A stretch of DNA of 55,773 nt from NCBI GenBank assembly GCA_958407995.1, contig CATYJU010000009.1:1-55773 (forward strand). Direction: 5' to 3'. Shown here in pieces: positions 14,387 to 22,776 of this stretch (the first letter of the stretch is position 1; each line of letters begins with the position of its first letter). The notes beneath the pieces are model-generated. The model searched no databases and had not been told where the DNA came from. It was given only the letters and a program-made list of their open reading frames with translations. The translations under genes and the position numbers were made by a program. The DNA comes from an uncultured Collinsella sp. (GTDB lineage: Bacteria; Actinomycetota; Coriobacteriia; Coriobacteriales; Coriobacteriaceae).

Positions 14387-15994
14387 ATGTTTAAGAGCAT
14401 CCAAAAGAGCGGAAGGATCGCAGCAGTCGCCATCGGCCTGATCGCGGCCTTGTCTCCGTTCGCAGCCCCTCCCGCAGCATTAGCCGGCGGCAGCGTACCA
14501 ACGCCTGAACTTGAGAAGTCGTATAGCTTTAAGGTCAGCAGCGATAACTCGTATGTCAGCACAAGCGACGATTCAAAGTTCGGCTATTTATACGATTACG
14601 ATTACGATGAGGATGACGGTTACAACTTAAAGAGCATAACCCTCATCAATTTTAAAGACGGCAGTGCAAGCCCAGTTGCCATCCCGGACAAAAGCCTTGG
14701 ATCAGCATGCCCCACATCCAGCAATCAGCTCTACTGGCAAGACGGCAATAATTTGGTCGTATTCTCTCCAGAAAATCATTCCCAAACAGCCCATCCCATC
14801 ACTTCGGCCAAATATGCCTACACCGGTGCAACCGTCTCTTACGACGGAAAAAGAGCGGCCGTCAGTCACTATGACAATGAATCTGAGCTTAAAAAAATCG
14901 AAATCTATGATCTTAAATCCGACAAACTGATCCAGACATATCAATCAAATAAAGATGACTCTTCGTACTGTTACTCAAAAGACATGAGCCGTCTGTATGC
15001 CCTACAGGACAATACCAAAGACGGCGTTGTCGCGCTTAGGGTTTTCAATTGCGACACGGGGTCAACGGAATTAAAGACTGCCAGCGTGAAGAAAGACGAT
15101 AGGTCTTCAGAGATTGACTATGTTTGGTCCAGCGTGAATTCGGATGATGTTTATCTTCAGAGCGAAACCGCATTAATCGAAGCCGACCGCGATGGAAATA
15201 TGAGCGTTCTTTTCAACGATGACGAGCACGCCCCTGATTGGCTCTATTCATCAACATCGTCGGAGTTCTATTCCGTCTATACAAAGAAGGGCTCGAACGA
15301 TCTTTTTGAAGAAGATGACGGCGATTACTATTTAAATGAAGAGGATGCGAATCTTAGTGTTTACGATTTAAATGACAACGAGATAATCGGCTCAATCGCT
15401 TTTCCTTTCGGCGATGGGTACCTCAGTGACATTTCACATGATGGCAGCATCCTTCTTGGGAAATACTCAGACGATGACAAGTCCTCAATGTGTCTAATCG
15501 ATGCAAAAACCGGGGCTAAGAGCGAGTTTAATTCTCATTGGTACAGTCTTTATTTCATAAATGGCGATCGCAAGATATTGGCAGCCTATTCCGAGGAGGA
15601 CGACCCCACCACGCTTCATGTGAACATCTACAGGTCGAACATTCCCCATTCGCTGCCTGAGGATATTCTCTACTTTGTCCAGACTCACCTGCCGTTTGTT
15701 ATTGGCGGTGGCGTGGCGATCGTCCTCATCATCGGTGGCGCGATCGTTATTCTTTGCATCCGCAAGAAGCGCGCGAAGGCCGCGAACGGTGCAGTAGCCG
15801 CAGCGCCTAAACCTCAGCGTAAGCAGCGTCGTCGTCAGAAGCGTGCCCAGCAGAACGCCGTTCCACCCGCAGCACCTGCGATTCCGACGGCATCGGCAGC
15901 TCCGGCCGAGCCCGTCCGCTTCTGTCGTCACTGCGGGACCCCGCTCGTACCCGAAGCCCAGTTCTGCCCCACATGCGGACAAAAGGTAGACTAG
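14387..15994 (+). CDS. Receptor-like membrane protein with C-terminal zinc ribbon
   Basis: A 535-residue protein of unknown function. Visible parts: a signal peptide (cleavage likely after ALA at 33); an extracellular region of about 400 residues rich in Asp, Ser and Tyr, with repeated strands such as VSYDGKRAAVSHYDN and ISHDGSILLGKYSDD that suggest a beta-propeller; one membrane span (about 437-460, GGGVAIVLIIGGAIVIL) followed by RKKR; an Ala/Pro/Lys-rich linker; and a cytoplasmic zinc ribbon, CRHCGTPLVPEAQFCPTCG (about 513-531). Topology is therefore outside sensor, inside zinc ribbon. AGGAAAGG precedes the ATG. The codons are clearly more AT-rich than in neighbouring genes, and palindromic repeats lie on both sides, which hints at acquisition. 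It is not an enzyme I recognise. Confidence 0.8.
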   Translation: MFKSIQKSGRIAAVAIGLIAALSPFAAPPAALAGGSVPTPELEKSYSFKVSSDNSYVSTSDDSKFGYLYDYDYDEDDGYNLKSITLINFKDGSASPVAIPDKSLGSACPTSSNQLYWQDGNNLVVFSPENHSQTAHPITSAKYAYTGATVSYDGKRAAVSHYDNESELKKIEIYDLKSDKLIQTYQSNKDDSSYCYSKDMSRLYALQDNTKDGVVALRVFNCDTGSTELKTASVKKDDRSSEIDYVWSSVNSDDVYLQSETALIEADRDGNMSVLFNDDEHAPDWLYSSTSSEFYSVYTKKGSNDLFEEDDGDYYLNEEDANLSVYDLNDNEIIGSIAFPFGDGYLSDISHDGSILLGKYSDDDKSSMCLIDAKTGAKSEFNSHWYSLYFINGDRKILAAYSEEDDPTTLHVNIYRSNIPHSLPEDILYFVQTHLPFVIGGGVAIVLIIGGAIVILCIRKKRAKAANGAVAAAPKPQRKQRRRQKRAQQNAVPPAAPAIPTASAAPAEPVRFCRHCGTPLVPEAQFCPTCGQKVD

Positions 15995-16021
15995 CGAACA
16001 AAACCCAATAGCCCCCAACCA

Positions 16022-16061
16022 CCAAGGCCCCGTTCCGACACATTCCGGAACGGGGCCTTGG
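16022..16061 (+). terminator. Strong hairpin after the receptor-like gene
   Basis: A 15-bp perfect stem (CCAAGGCCCCGTTCC / GGAACGGGGCCTTGG) with a 10-base loop starts 27 bases after the stop codon. There is no T run, so it is either a T-poor terminator or a messenger-stabilising hairpin. Confidence 0.5.
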
Positions 16062-16112
16062 CTTGGTGCAGGGGTGCTAATTTGGGAAGGTCATCGTCGC
16101 ACGCCCCAATGA

Positions 16113-16179
16113 AGTTGCGGTGGAATAGGGACTGTTTTGGCGTCTAGAGCCTTCATTTAGTCCCTATTTCACCGCAACT
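16113..16179. repeat. 67-bp palindromic repeat, copy 2
   Basis: Same length, orientation and arm sequence as the copy at 14190-14256; the loops differ after the first 14 bases. Its right arm directly abuts the A tract (T tract on minus) of the liv operon terminator. Confidence 0.85.
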
Positions 16180-16180
16180 T

Positions 16181-16218
16181 AAAAAGGGGCGCTGACCGGG
16201 ATAGTCAGCGCCCCTTTG
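16181..16218 (-). terminator. Terminator of the liv operon
   Basis: On the minus strand GGGGCGCTGAC pairs with GTCAGCGCCCC around a 7-base loop, followed by TTTTTAAG. It begins about 10 bases after the livF stop. Confidence 0.9.
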
Positions 16219-16227
16219 TTGAATGGA

Positions 16228-16941
16228 TTAACCACCAAGATAGGCTTTGCGGACGTTGTCGTCATGCAGGAGCTCTTGGCCGGTGCCGGTCATGGTGATC
16301 TTGCCGGTCTCGAGCACGTAACCGCGTGTGGCGATGGAAAGCGCCATCTGCGCGTTTTGCTCGACCAGAAGCACCGTGGTGCCGGCCTTGTGAAGGTCCT
16401 CGACAATCTGGAAGATCTGTTCAATCAGAATCGGCGCCAGACCCATGGAAGGTTCGTCGAGCATAAGCAGTTTGGGGTTACTCATAAGGGCGCGCCCCAT
16501 AACGAGCATCTGCTGCTCGCCGCCCGAAAGGGTGCCGGCGACCTGGCGACGACGTTCCTTCAGGCGCGGGAACTGCTCGTAGACGCGCTCCAGGCCCGGA
16601 GCCACCGTGGACTTGGGCTGCGTATAGGCACCCATCTCCAGGTTCTCCTCGACCGTCATCTGCAAAAAGGCGCGACGACCCTCGGGAACCTGAGCCAGGC
16701 CCTTACCAACCAGCTTATCAGCGGGCGTATGAGTAATGTCCTCGCCCATAAACTTGATGGAACCGGTCTTGGAACGCAGCAGGCCCGAGACGGTCTTGAG
16801 CGTTGTGGACTTGCCGGCACCGTTGGCGCCAATCAAGGCCACGATCTCGCCCTCGTTAACGTTAAAGGAGATGTCCTTAATGGCGTGGATGGCGCCGTAC
16901 CAGACGTTGATGTTGTAGACGGAAAGCATCGGCTCTGCCAT
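16228..16941 (-). CDS. livF: Branched-chain amino-acid ABC transporter ATPase LivF
   Basis: One of two ATPases driving a HAAT-family importer for branched-chain or related amino acids. The 237-residue protein has Walker A GANGAGKST (about 38-46), the LSGGEQQ signature, Walker B LLMLDEPSMGLAP and a switch His region near LLVEQNAQMAL. The LivF-type ending with a short C-terminus and the YNINVWYGAIHAIKDIS opening separate it from LivG. The start ATG at 16941 directly follows the livG stop codon (TAA-ATG), with GGGGGAG upstream, so translation is coupled. It is the last gene before the operon terminator. Confidence 0.95.
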   Translation of the reverse strand: MAEPMLSVYNINVWYGAIHAIKDISFNVNEGEIVALIGANGAGKSTTLKTVSGLLRSKTGSIKFMGEDITHTPADKLVGKGLAQVPEGRRAFLQMTVEENLEMGAYTQPKSTVAPGLERVYEQFPRLKERRRQVAGTLSGGEQQMLVMGRALMSNPKLLMLDEPSMGLAPILIEQIFQIVEDLHKAGTTVLLVEQNAQMALSIATRGYVLETGKITMTGTGQELLHDDNVRKAYLGG

Positions 16942-17802
16942 TTAGTTCTCCCCCTTATCCTGCTTGCCCAGATATGCCTCAATAACAGCGTCGTTGTTCT
17001 GGATTTCCTCTGCCGTGCCCTTGGCGATGACCTTACCAAAGTTGAGCACGCAGATGCCCTCGCAGATGTTCATAACGAGCGACATATCATGCTCGATAAG
17101 CATGATAGCAATGCCAAAGGTGTCGCGAATCTTGACGATGTTCTCCATGAGCTCCGCGGTCTCGGACGGGTTCATGCCGGCAGCAGGCTCGTCGAGCAGC
17201 AGTAGCTTGGGGTTGGTGGCAAGCGCGCGGACGATCTCCAGACGACGCTGAGCGCCGTAAGGCAGCGATCCGGCCTGCTCGTTTGCCAGATGCTCCATAT
17301 CAAAGATGGACAGCAGCTCCATGGCGCGCTCGTGAGCAGCCTTCTCGTGCTTCCAATACGTCGGCAGGCGCAGCACGCCCTCAAAGCCGGAGTAACGCTC
17401 CTGGTTATGCAGGCCGACCTTGACGTTATCCTCCACCGTCATGGTGTTGAATAGGCGAATGTTCTGGAAGGTACGGGCAATACCCATGCGGTTGACCTGG
17501 TAGACCGACTTGCCCGAGGTGTCCTCGCCGTCGAGCAGGATGGTGCCATGCGTGGGCTGGTACACCTTGGTGAGCAGGTTGAAGACCGTGGTCTTGCCGG
17601 CGCCGTTGGGACCGATCAGACCGGCGATCTCGGTCTTGCCGATAGTCAGGCTAAAGTCGTCGACTGCCTTAAGGCCACCGAACTCAATGCCCAGGTGGAT
17701 GCACTCGAGTGCAGGGCGCTCGCCCAGGTCACGATCGGGAACGATGGCGCCAGAAGGATACGGGACCATCTTGCCCTTCTTGAACTCAAATTTACTGGGC
17801 AT
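16942..17802 (-). CDS. livG: Branched-chain amino-acid ABC transporter ATPase LivG
   Basis: The second ATPase of the importer. The 286-residue protein has an extra N-terminal segment (MPSKFEFKKGKMVPYPSG) before Walker A GPNGAGKTT, an unusual signature LPYGAQRRLEI in place of LSGGQ, Walker B LLLLDEPAAGMNP and HDMSLVMNIC after the switch region. Such LPYG/LAYGQQR signatures are normal for LivG. The ATG at 17802 is chosen over one at 17829 because AAGGAGGT, inside the end of livM, lies 8 bases upstream; the genes overlap by 11 bases. Confidence 0.95.
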   Translation of the reverse strand: MPSKFEFKKGKMVPYPSGAIVPDRDLGERPALECIHLGIEFGGLKAVDDFSLTIGKTEIAGLIGPNGAGKTTVFNLLTKVYQPTHGTILLDGEDTSGKSVYQVNRMGIARTFQNIRLFNTMTVEDNVKVGLHNQERYSGFEGVLRLPTYWKHEKAAHERAMELLSIFDMEHLANEQAGSLPYGAQRRLEIVRALATNPKLLLLDEPAAGMNPSETAELMENIVKIRDTFGIAIMLIEHDMSLVMNICEGICVLNFGKVIAKGTAEEIQNNDAVIEAYLGKQDKGEN

Positions 17803-18880
17803 CGGCTGCCACCTCCTTCTTGGAAGCAAAGCGGTCCTTGACGCGACCGAAGAACGCCTTGAGCTGCGGGTTGTTGGTAAAAATCATGACCAGGATCAGC
17901 ACGATGGCGTAGATGAGCATGCGGTAGTCCGAGAACTGACGAAGCAGCTCGGGAAGCACCGTGAGCAACGCCGCCGCGATGACGGAACCGCGCATGTTGC
18001 CCAGGCCGCCCAGGACCACGAACACCAGAATGAGGATCGACGTGTTGAAGTCGAACTTGGTGGCGGAGAGCTGCGAGAAGTTACCGCCGAAGAGAGCTCC
18101 GGCAGCACCGGCGAGGGCAGCGGAAACCACGAAGGCGATCATGCGGTACTCGGTGACGGAGATGCCTACGGACTCGGCTGCAATCTTGTTATCGCGCACG
18201 GCCATAATGGCACGGCCGGTACGGCTGCGGACCAGGTTGAGCACGATCACGAGTGCGACCATGACCAGGATGGCACCGGCGAGGAAGGTCGAGTACGTCG
18301 ACACGCCCGAGGCGCCCTGGGCGCCCTTGATGATGGCGGTGCCGTCCTCGAGCAGGTGCAGGTCGTCGATCGTAGAGTTGCCCGTGATGTTAAAAATCAC
18401 GTGCAGGCCGCGGGAGTCGACGCCCACAATGAGGCAGGTAACGATCTCTTTGATGATCTCGCCAAAAGCCAGGGTCACGATGGCCAGATAGTCGCCGCTC
18501 AGGCGCAGGACCGGGATACCAATCAAGAAGCCCAAGATGGCAGCGGCGATAGCGCCGACCACAATGCTGATGATCAGACGCATCGGATCGGACGGAACGG
18601 CGCTCTCCAGCGCGACGGCGGTGACGATGCCCGTGTAGGCACCGACGCTCATAAAGCCCGCGTGGCCCAGCGACAAGTCGCCCGCGATGCCGACGACGAG
18701 GTTGAGGGAAATGGCCATGACGATATAGGCCGTGATGGGAACCAGCTGACCGGCGATCATGCGCGGAATCATGTGGTTAGACTGCATAAAGAACACGATG
18801 GCGAAGGCCACGATGCACATGGCGTACGTGACAAAGTCGTGACGCGTCTGCTTGTCTTTAAGAAACTTCATAACGCTCAC
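17792..18880 (-). CDS. livM: Branched-chain amino-acid ABC permease LivM
   Basis: A 362-residue polytopic permease with about ten hydrophobic segments. Family blocks include AGDLSLGHAGFMSVGAYTG, LRLSGDYLAIVTLAFGEII, SRTGRAIMAVRDNKIAAESVGI (cytoplasmic ATPase-coupling loop), LAGAAGALFGG and VLGGLGNMRGSVIAA. It forms the channel with LivH. The GTG at 18880 directly follows the livH stop; an ATG three codons in (18871) with AGGTGAG upstream is an equally possible start. Confidence 0.95.
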   Translation of the reverse strand: MSVMKFLKDKQTRHDFVTYAMCIVAFAIVFFMQSNHMIPRMIAGQLVPITAYIVMAISLNLVVGIAGDLSLGHAGFMSVGAYTGIVTAVALESAVPSDPMRLIISIVVGAIAAAILGFLIGIPVLRLSGDYLAIVTLAFGEIIKEIVTCLIVGVDSRGLHVIFNITGNSTIDDLHLLEDGTAIIKGAQGASGVSTYSTFLAGAILVMVALVIVLNLVRSRTGRAIMAVRDNKIAAESVGISVTEYRMIAFVVSAALAGAAGALFGGNFSQLSATKFDFNTSILILVFVVLGGLGNMRGSVIAAALLTVLPELLRQFSDYRMLIYAIVLILVMIFTNNPQLKAFFGRVKDRFASKKEVAADAQ

Positions 18881-19762
18881 CTACACCTTCTCGGGGACGT
18901 ACTTGCCCAAGAGGCCGGCAGGCTTGACGAGCAGGACGATGATCAGAACACCAAAGACGATGGAGTTGGCAAGGCTCGTGGAAATGTAGGCCTGCGCCAT
19001 CGCCTCGATGATGCCGATGAGAATGCCACCGACAAAGGCGCCGGGAATGGAGCCGATGCCACCGAAGACGGCGGCGTCGAAGGCCTTGATACCGGGCATA
19101 GCGCCCGTCGTGGGCTGTAGGACCGGCGAGTAGGAGCACAGCAGCACGCCGGCGATGGCGGCAAGGGCAGAGCCGATAGCGAACGTCATCGAGATGGTGC
19201 GGTTGACGTTGATGCCCATGAGCTGAGCGGCGGCCTTGTCCTCGGACACGGCGCGCATGGCCTTGCCCATCTTGGTCTTGCCCGTAAAGAACACCAGGCC
19301 GGCCATGATAACCAGGCAGGCGACGATGGTGACGAGCGAGACGGCGCTCACGTTGTACTTGGCCAAGAACTCCGGCACCGGGAAGGTGACAAGCGAAGTA
19401 AAGTTCTTGGGCGTGGCGCCCCACAGGAGCTGCGCGGCGTTCTGCAGGAAGTAGGACACGCCGATGGCCGTGATCAGAACGGCCAGCGGGCCCGCCTGGC
19501 GCAGCGGCTTGTAGGCGAGGCCCTCGATGAGAACACCGAGAACCGTGCAGACCGCGCAAGAGAGAATTACAGATGCCCAGCCGGGAAGGCCGAGATACGA
19601 CGTGGCGCAGAACGAGACATAGGCACCGACCATGATGACATCGCCGTGAGCGAAGTTCAGCATCTTGGCGATACCGTAGACCATGGTGTAGCCCAACGCG
19701 ATGATGGCGTAGACGCTGCCCATGGACAGGCCGTTGACCAGGTATTGGATAAAGACCGTCAT
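18881..19762 (-). CDS. livH: Branched-chain amino-acid ABC permease LivH
   Basis: A 293-residue permease with about eight hydrophobic segments and family blocks LVNGLSMGSVYAIIALG, MLNFAHGDVIMVGAY, GKAMRAVSEDKAAAQLMGI (coupling loop) and FDAAVFGGIGSIPGAFVGG. The open frame reaches 19855, but ATG 19762 has AAGGGGG 8 bases upstream and gives the normal N-terminus. It is separated from livJ by 139 bases with two hairpins that probably lower its expression relative to the binding protein. Confidence 0.95.
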   Translation of the reverse strand: MTVFIQYLVNGLSMGSVYAIIALGYTMVYGIAKMLNFAHGDVIMVGAYVSFCATSYLGLPGWASVILSCAVCTVLGVLIEGLAYKPLRQAGPLAVLITAIGVSYFLQNAAQLLWGATPKNFTSLVTFPVPEFLAKYNVSAVSLVTIVACLVIMAGLVFFTGKTKMGKAMRAVSEDKAAAQLMGINVNRTISMTFAIGSALAAIAGVLLCSYSPVLQPTTGAMPGIKAFDAAVFGGIGSIPGAFVGGILIGIIEAMAQAYISTSLANSIVFGVLIIVLLVKPAGLLGKYVPEKV

Positions 19763-19808
19763 GTTCCACATCCCCCTTTCGAATAGGTTTCCAGTTGATG
19801 TACGAAAC

Positions 19809-19869
19809 AGGGACGTTACATCGTCCCTAGATACCAAGCAAGCAGGGAAGGCCAAAACCTCCCCTGCTT
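19809..19869 (-). terminator. Two attenuating hairpins between livJ and livH
   Basis: On the minus strand, AAGCAGGG...CCCTGCTT (19869-19840) is followed by AGGGACG-ATGTAA-CGTCCCT (19828-19809) and then GTTTCG. Neither has a long T run. Their place between the binding-protein gene and the permease genes suits partial termination or 3' protection of livJ messenger. Confidence 0.55.
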
Positions 19870-19901
19870 GGGATCAAAACCGCTCTATGTAAGGCGGCCT
19901 A

Positions 19902-21089
19902 TTAGGCCTGTACGTACTTGCCGTCGGTGATGACGTACGCAGTCGGGTCCTTCTGGACCTGGCCCTTGTCGTTCCAGGAAAGCTTGCCGGTCAGACCGTC
20001 AACGGTAATCTTGAGCATAGCCTCGGGCAGCTTCTCGGCAACCTCGGTGGGGTCGGCATCGACGCCCAGGCCGGCCTCCTTGAGAGCCTCGACCACAGCG
20101 TGCACGCCGTCGTAGGCGTCGGCTGCGAACTGGTCGGGAGTATCGCCGTACTTATCCTTGTAAGCGTTGACGAAGTCGGCGTTCTTCTCGTCGTCGGCGG
20201 AGAACGGGGTCATGAGCAGCAGGCCCTCGGCAAGGGAGGTGTCGAAGCCCTCCACACCCAGGATGCCGTCCATGCCGTCGCAGCCCATCATCTTGACGTC
20301 GTAGCCCATGTCCTTGGCGTTCTTGAGCAGGACGGACGCCGGCGTGTAGTAGATCGGCGCGAAGATCATGGTGGCGCCGGCCTGCTTGGCCTTGGTCAGC
20401 TGGTTGGTAAAGCTCGTGGAAGAGTCGTCCTTAAAGGTCTCCTCGTCAACGATCTCGAGCTTGGACTCAGCGGCCTGGGCCTTAAAGGCATCGGCAATGC
20501 CCGAAGAATAGGCGTCGCCGGAGTTATAGAAGAGTACGAACTTCTCGTCCGCATACTTCTCGGCCAGGAACTTGGCAGCGTTGACGCCCTGGTTGGGGTC
20601 GGTGAAGCAAACCTGGAAGACGCAATCCTTGCCCTTGGTGACGTCCTCGGAAGACGCGGACGGGGTGATCATGAACGTCTCGGGGTCCTTACCGCACTCG
20701 GCGGCAACGGCAACCGATGCGCCCGTGGTGGTCGGGCCGACGAGAGCCTGCATACCCCAGTCCAGAAGATTATTAAAGGCGTTGACGGCCTTCTCGCCGT
20801 CGGCCTGGTCGTCCTCGGCCTTGCTGGCAAGCGGAAGCTCCTTGGTGGAGAAATCCTTGCAGCCAAGCTCGACGGCCTGAGTAACGGACTTGCCATAGGA
20901 GGCATTTGCACCGGTCAGCGGGCCGATGGTACCGATCTTAAACGCAGCGTCGCTCGAAGCGGAACCGCTGTCGCCGCCGTTGGAGGAGCAGCCAGCTAGA
21001 ATGGACATCGCCCCCAGACCTGCTGCGCTCGCGATAACGCTCCTGCGATTCATAACAGGGTTCAATGACTTACCGGTGAGGCTCGACAT
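19902..21089 (-). CDS. livJ: Branched-chain amino-acid binding lipoprotein LivJ (first copy)
   Basis: Extracellular solute-binding protein of the importer, 395 residues. The N-terminus has a NRRSVIASAAG twin-arginine segment and a lipobox ending LAGC at about residue 34, so it is exported and lipid-anchored. The mature protein has the periplasmic-binding-protein class I fold: FKIGTIGPLTGANASYG, VGPTTTGASVAVA, FYNSGDAYSSGIADAF and TLM-like hinge segments. AGGAG lies 6 bases before ATG 21089. It is the first gene of the liv operon. It shares a 140-base identical stretch with the second copy. Confidence 0.94.
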   Translation of the reverse strand: MSSLTGKSLNPVMNRRSVIASAAGLGAMSILAGCSSNGGDSGSASSDAAFKIGTIGPLTGANASYGKSVTQAVELGCKDFSTKELPLASKAEDDQADGEKAVNAFNNLLDWGMQALVGPTTTGASVAVAAECGKDPETFMITPSASSEDVTKGKDCVFQVCFTDPNQGVNAAKFLAEKYADEKFVLFYNSGDAYSSGIADAFKAQAAESKLEIVDEETFKDDSSTSFTNQLTKAKQAGATMIFAPIYYTPASVLLKNAKDMGYDVKMMGCDGMDGILGVEGFDTSLAEGLLLMTPFSADDEKNADFVNAYKDKYGDTPDQFAADAYDGVHAVVEALKEAGLGVDADPTEVAEKLPEAMLKITVDGLTGKLSWNDKGQVQKDPTAYVITDGKYVQA

Positions 21090-21360
21090 GCGGCTCTCCT
21101 CTCATTTCTCGTCGGGTTTCGATTACCCGACAGGCCATCCTTCGCCGTGTTCGGCGTTCGCAAAATAGTAGACGCTTTAGTTGGGAAAAGTGGCGATTAT
21201 TTCAACTTTTCTTTGGCCTCGGATATTTATCCATATTTCTGCGTATTTTTACCGCTTTATGCAGGTCTGCCACTTTATTGTGTAAAAGTAATGTTTCCAT
21301 TCTGTTACAAGCGTCCTCGCCTTGAATAAAAGGGCCTCACCGGTTCCGTTTTATACGCTC

Positions 21361-22527
21361 TTAGGCGGCGATGTACTTGCCGTCCTGAATCACATAGGCC
21401 GTAGCGGGCTTCTCGACCTGGCCCTCGTCGTTCCAGGTGAGCTCGCCGGTCAGGCCGTCGATCTTGATCTTGCGCATGGCCTTGGCAAGGTCGGCGGCGA
21501 TGTCGGCACCGTCGGCCGTCGTGTCGATGCCGGCCTTGTCGATAGCCTCGGCGATCGCGTGGACGCAGTCGTAGGCGTCGGCGGCAAACTGGTTAGGGGT
21601 CTCGTCGTACTCCTCCTTATATGCCTTGACGAAGTCGGCGTTCTTCTCGTCGTCGGCGGAGAACGGCGTCATGAGCAGCACGCCCTCGGCAAGCGAGGTG
21701 TCGAAGCCCTCGACGGAGAGCAGGCCGTCCATGCCGTCGGTGCCCATGAGCGTCATGTCATAGCCCATGTCCTTGGCGTTCTTGAGCAGGACGGACGCCG
21801 GCGTGTAGTAGATCGGCGCGAAGATCATGGTGGCGCCGGCCTGCTTGGCCTTGGTCAGCTGGTTGGTAAAGCTCGTGGAAGAGTCGTCCTTAAAGGTCTC
21901 GGTGTCGACGATATCGAGCTTGGACTCCTTGGCCTGCTCGGCAAAAGCGTCGGCAACGCCCGAGCTGTACGTATCGCCGGAGTTATAGAACAGGGCGATC
22001 TTGGCGTCCGCGTACTTCTCGGCCAAGAACTTCGCGGCGCTCGTGCCCATGGTGGGGTCGGTGAAGCAAACCTGGAAGACCGTGGTCTTGTCCTTGGTGA
22101 CGTCGAGCGACGAGGCGGAAGGCGTGACCATGAGCATGTCATCGGCAATCTCGCCCGAGACAGCAACGGCGGCACCGGTGGTGACGGGGCCGACGAGCGC
22201 CTGCATACCCCAGTCGCACAGGGTATTGAAGGCGTTGATGGCCTTCTCGCCGTCGGCAACGTCGTCCTCAGACTTAAGCGAGAGCTTGAGGCCCTTGGTC
22301 GAGAAATCCTTGGCAGCGAGCTTAGCGCCCTTCTCGGCCGAGACGCCATAGGTTGCCGCGGCGCCAGTCAGAGGACCGATGACGCCAATCTTGAATGCGC
22401 CGTCTTCATCGGCGGAGCCGCCATCCGAACCACCCGAGGAGCAACCGGCAAGTGCGACGGTACTGCCGAGCGCGGCGGCGCCGGCGAGGAAGTTCCTACG
22501 GCTGAGCGTGCTGTTGATGTTGAACAT
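21361..22527 (-). CDS. livJ: Branched-chain amino-acid binding lipoprotein LivJ (second copy)
   Basis: A 388-residue paralogue of the adjacent LivJ, 271 bases upstream of it. It has a clear Tat motif (SRRNFLAGAAALG) and lipobox LAGCSS, then FKIGVIGPLTGAAATYG and the same binding-protein fold. Start ATG 22527 has AAGGGGG about 6 bases upstream; the frame extends to 22593 without a better site. No permease or ATPase of its own lies nearby, so it probably feeds the same LivHMGF channel with a different specificity. The spacer at 21090-21360 is AT-rich and probably carries the livJ promoter. Confidence 0.93.
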   Translation of the reverse strand: MFNINSTLSRRNFLAGAAALGSTVALAGCSSGGSDGGSADEDGAFKIGVIGPLTGAAATYGVSAEKGAKLAAKDFSTKGLKLSLKSEDDVADGEKAINAFNTLCDWGMQALVGPVTTGAAVAVSGEIADDMLMVTPSASSLDVTKDKTTVFQVCFTDPTMGTSAAKFLAEKYADAKIALFYNSGDTYSSGVADAFAEQAKESKLDIVDTETFKDDSSTSFTNQLTKAKQAGATMIFAPIYYTPASVLLKNAKDMGYDMTLMGTDGMDGLLSVEGFDTSLAEGVLLMTPFSADDEKNADFVKAYKEEYDETPNQFAADAYDCVHAIAEAIDKAGIDTTADGADIAADLAKAMRKIKIDGLTGELTWNDEGQVEKPATAYVIQDGKYIAA

Positions 22528-22776
22528 GGTGTCCCCCTTTTCGCTGGCCGCGGTGCGGCCGTCTTGCGGTACAGGGCAAACCTTATGGCCCAAACGTTGA
22601 CAGTTTGTTACGGGAGTTCGTTTGTAGCGAGCGTGTTTCCAATGTTTCCGCAGCGTTACGGGGGTAGCGTTTTGTGCGGCTCCTATTGCCTGGCAAGCAC
22701 GCGCTCCCGGTTCACGCTAGAATGCACTCAACCTTAACTGGTCAATCATCCATACAGATGCACGAAGGAGCTATCT

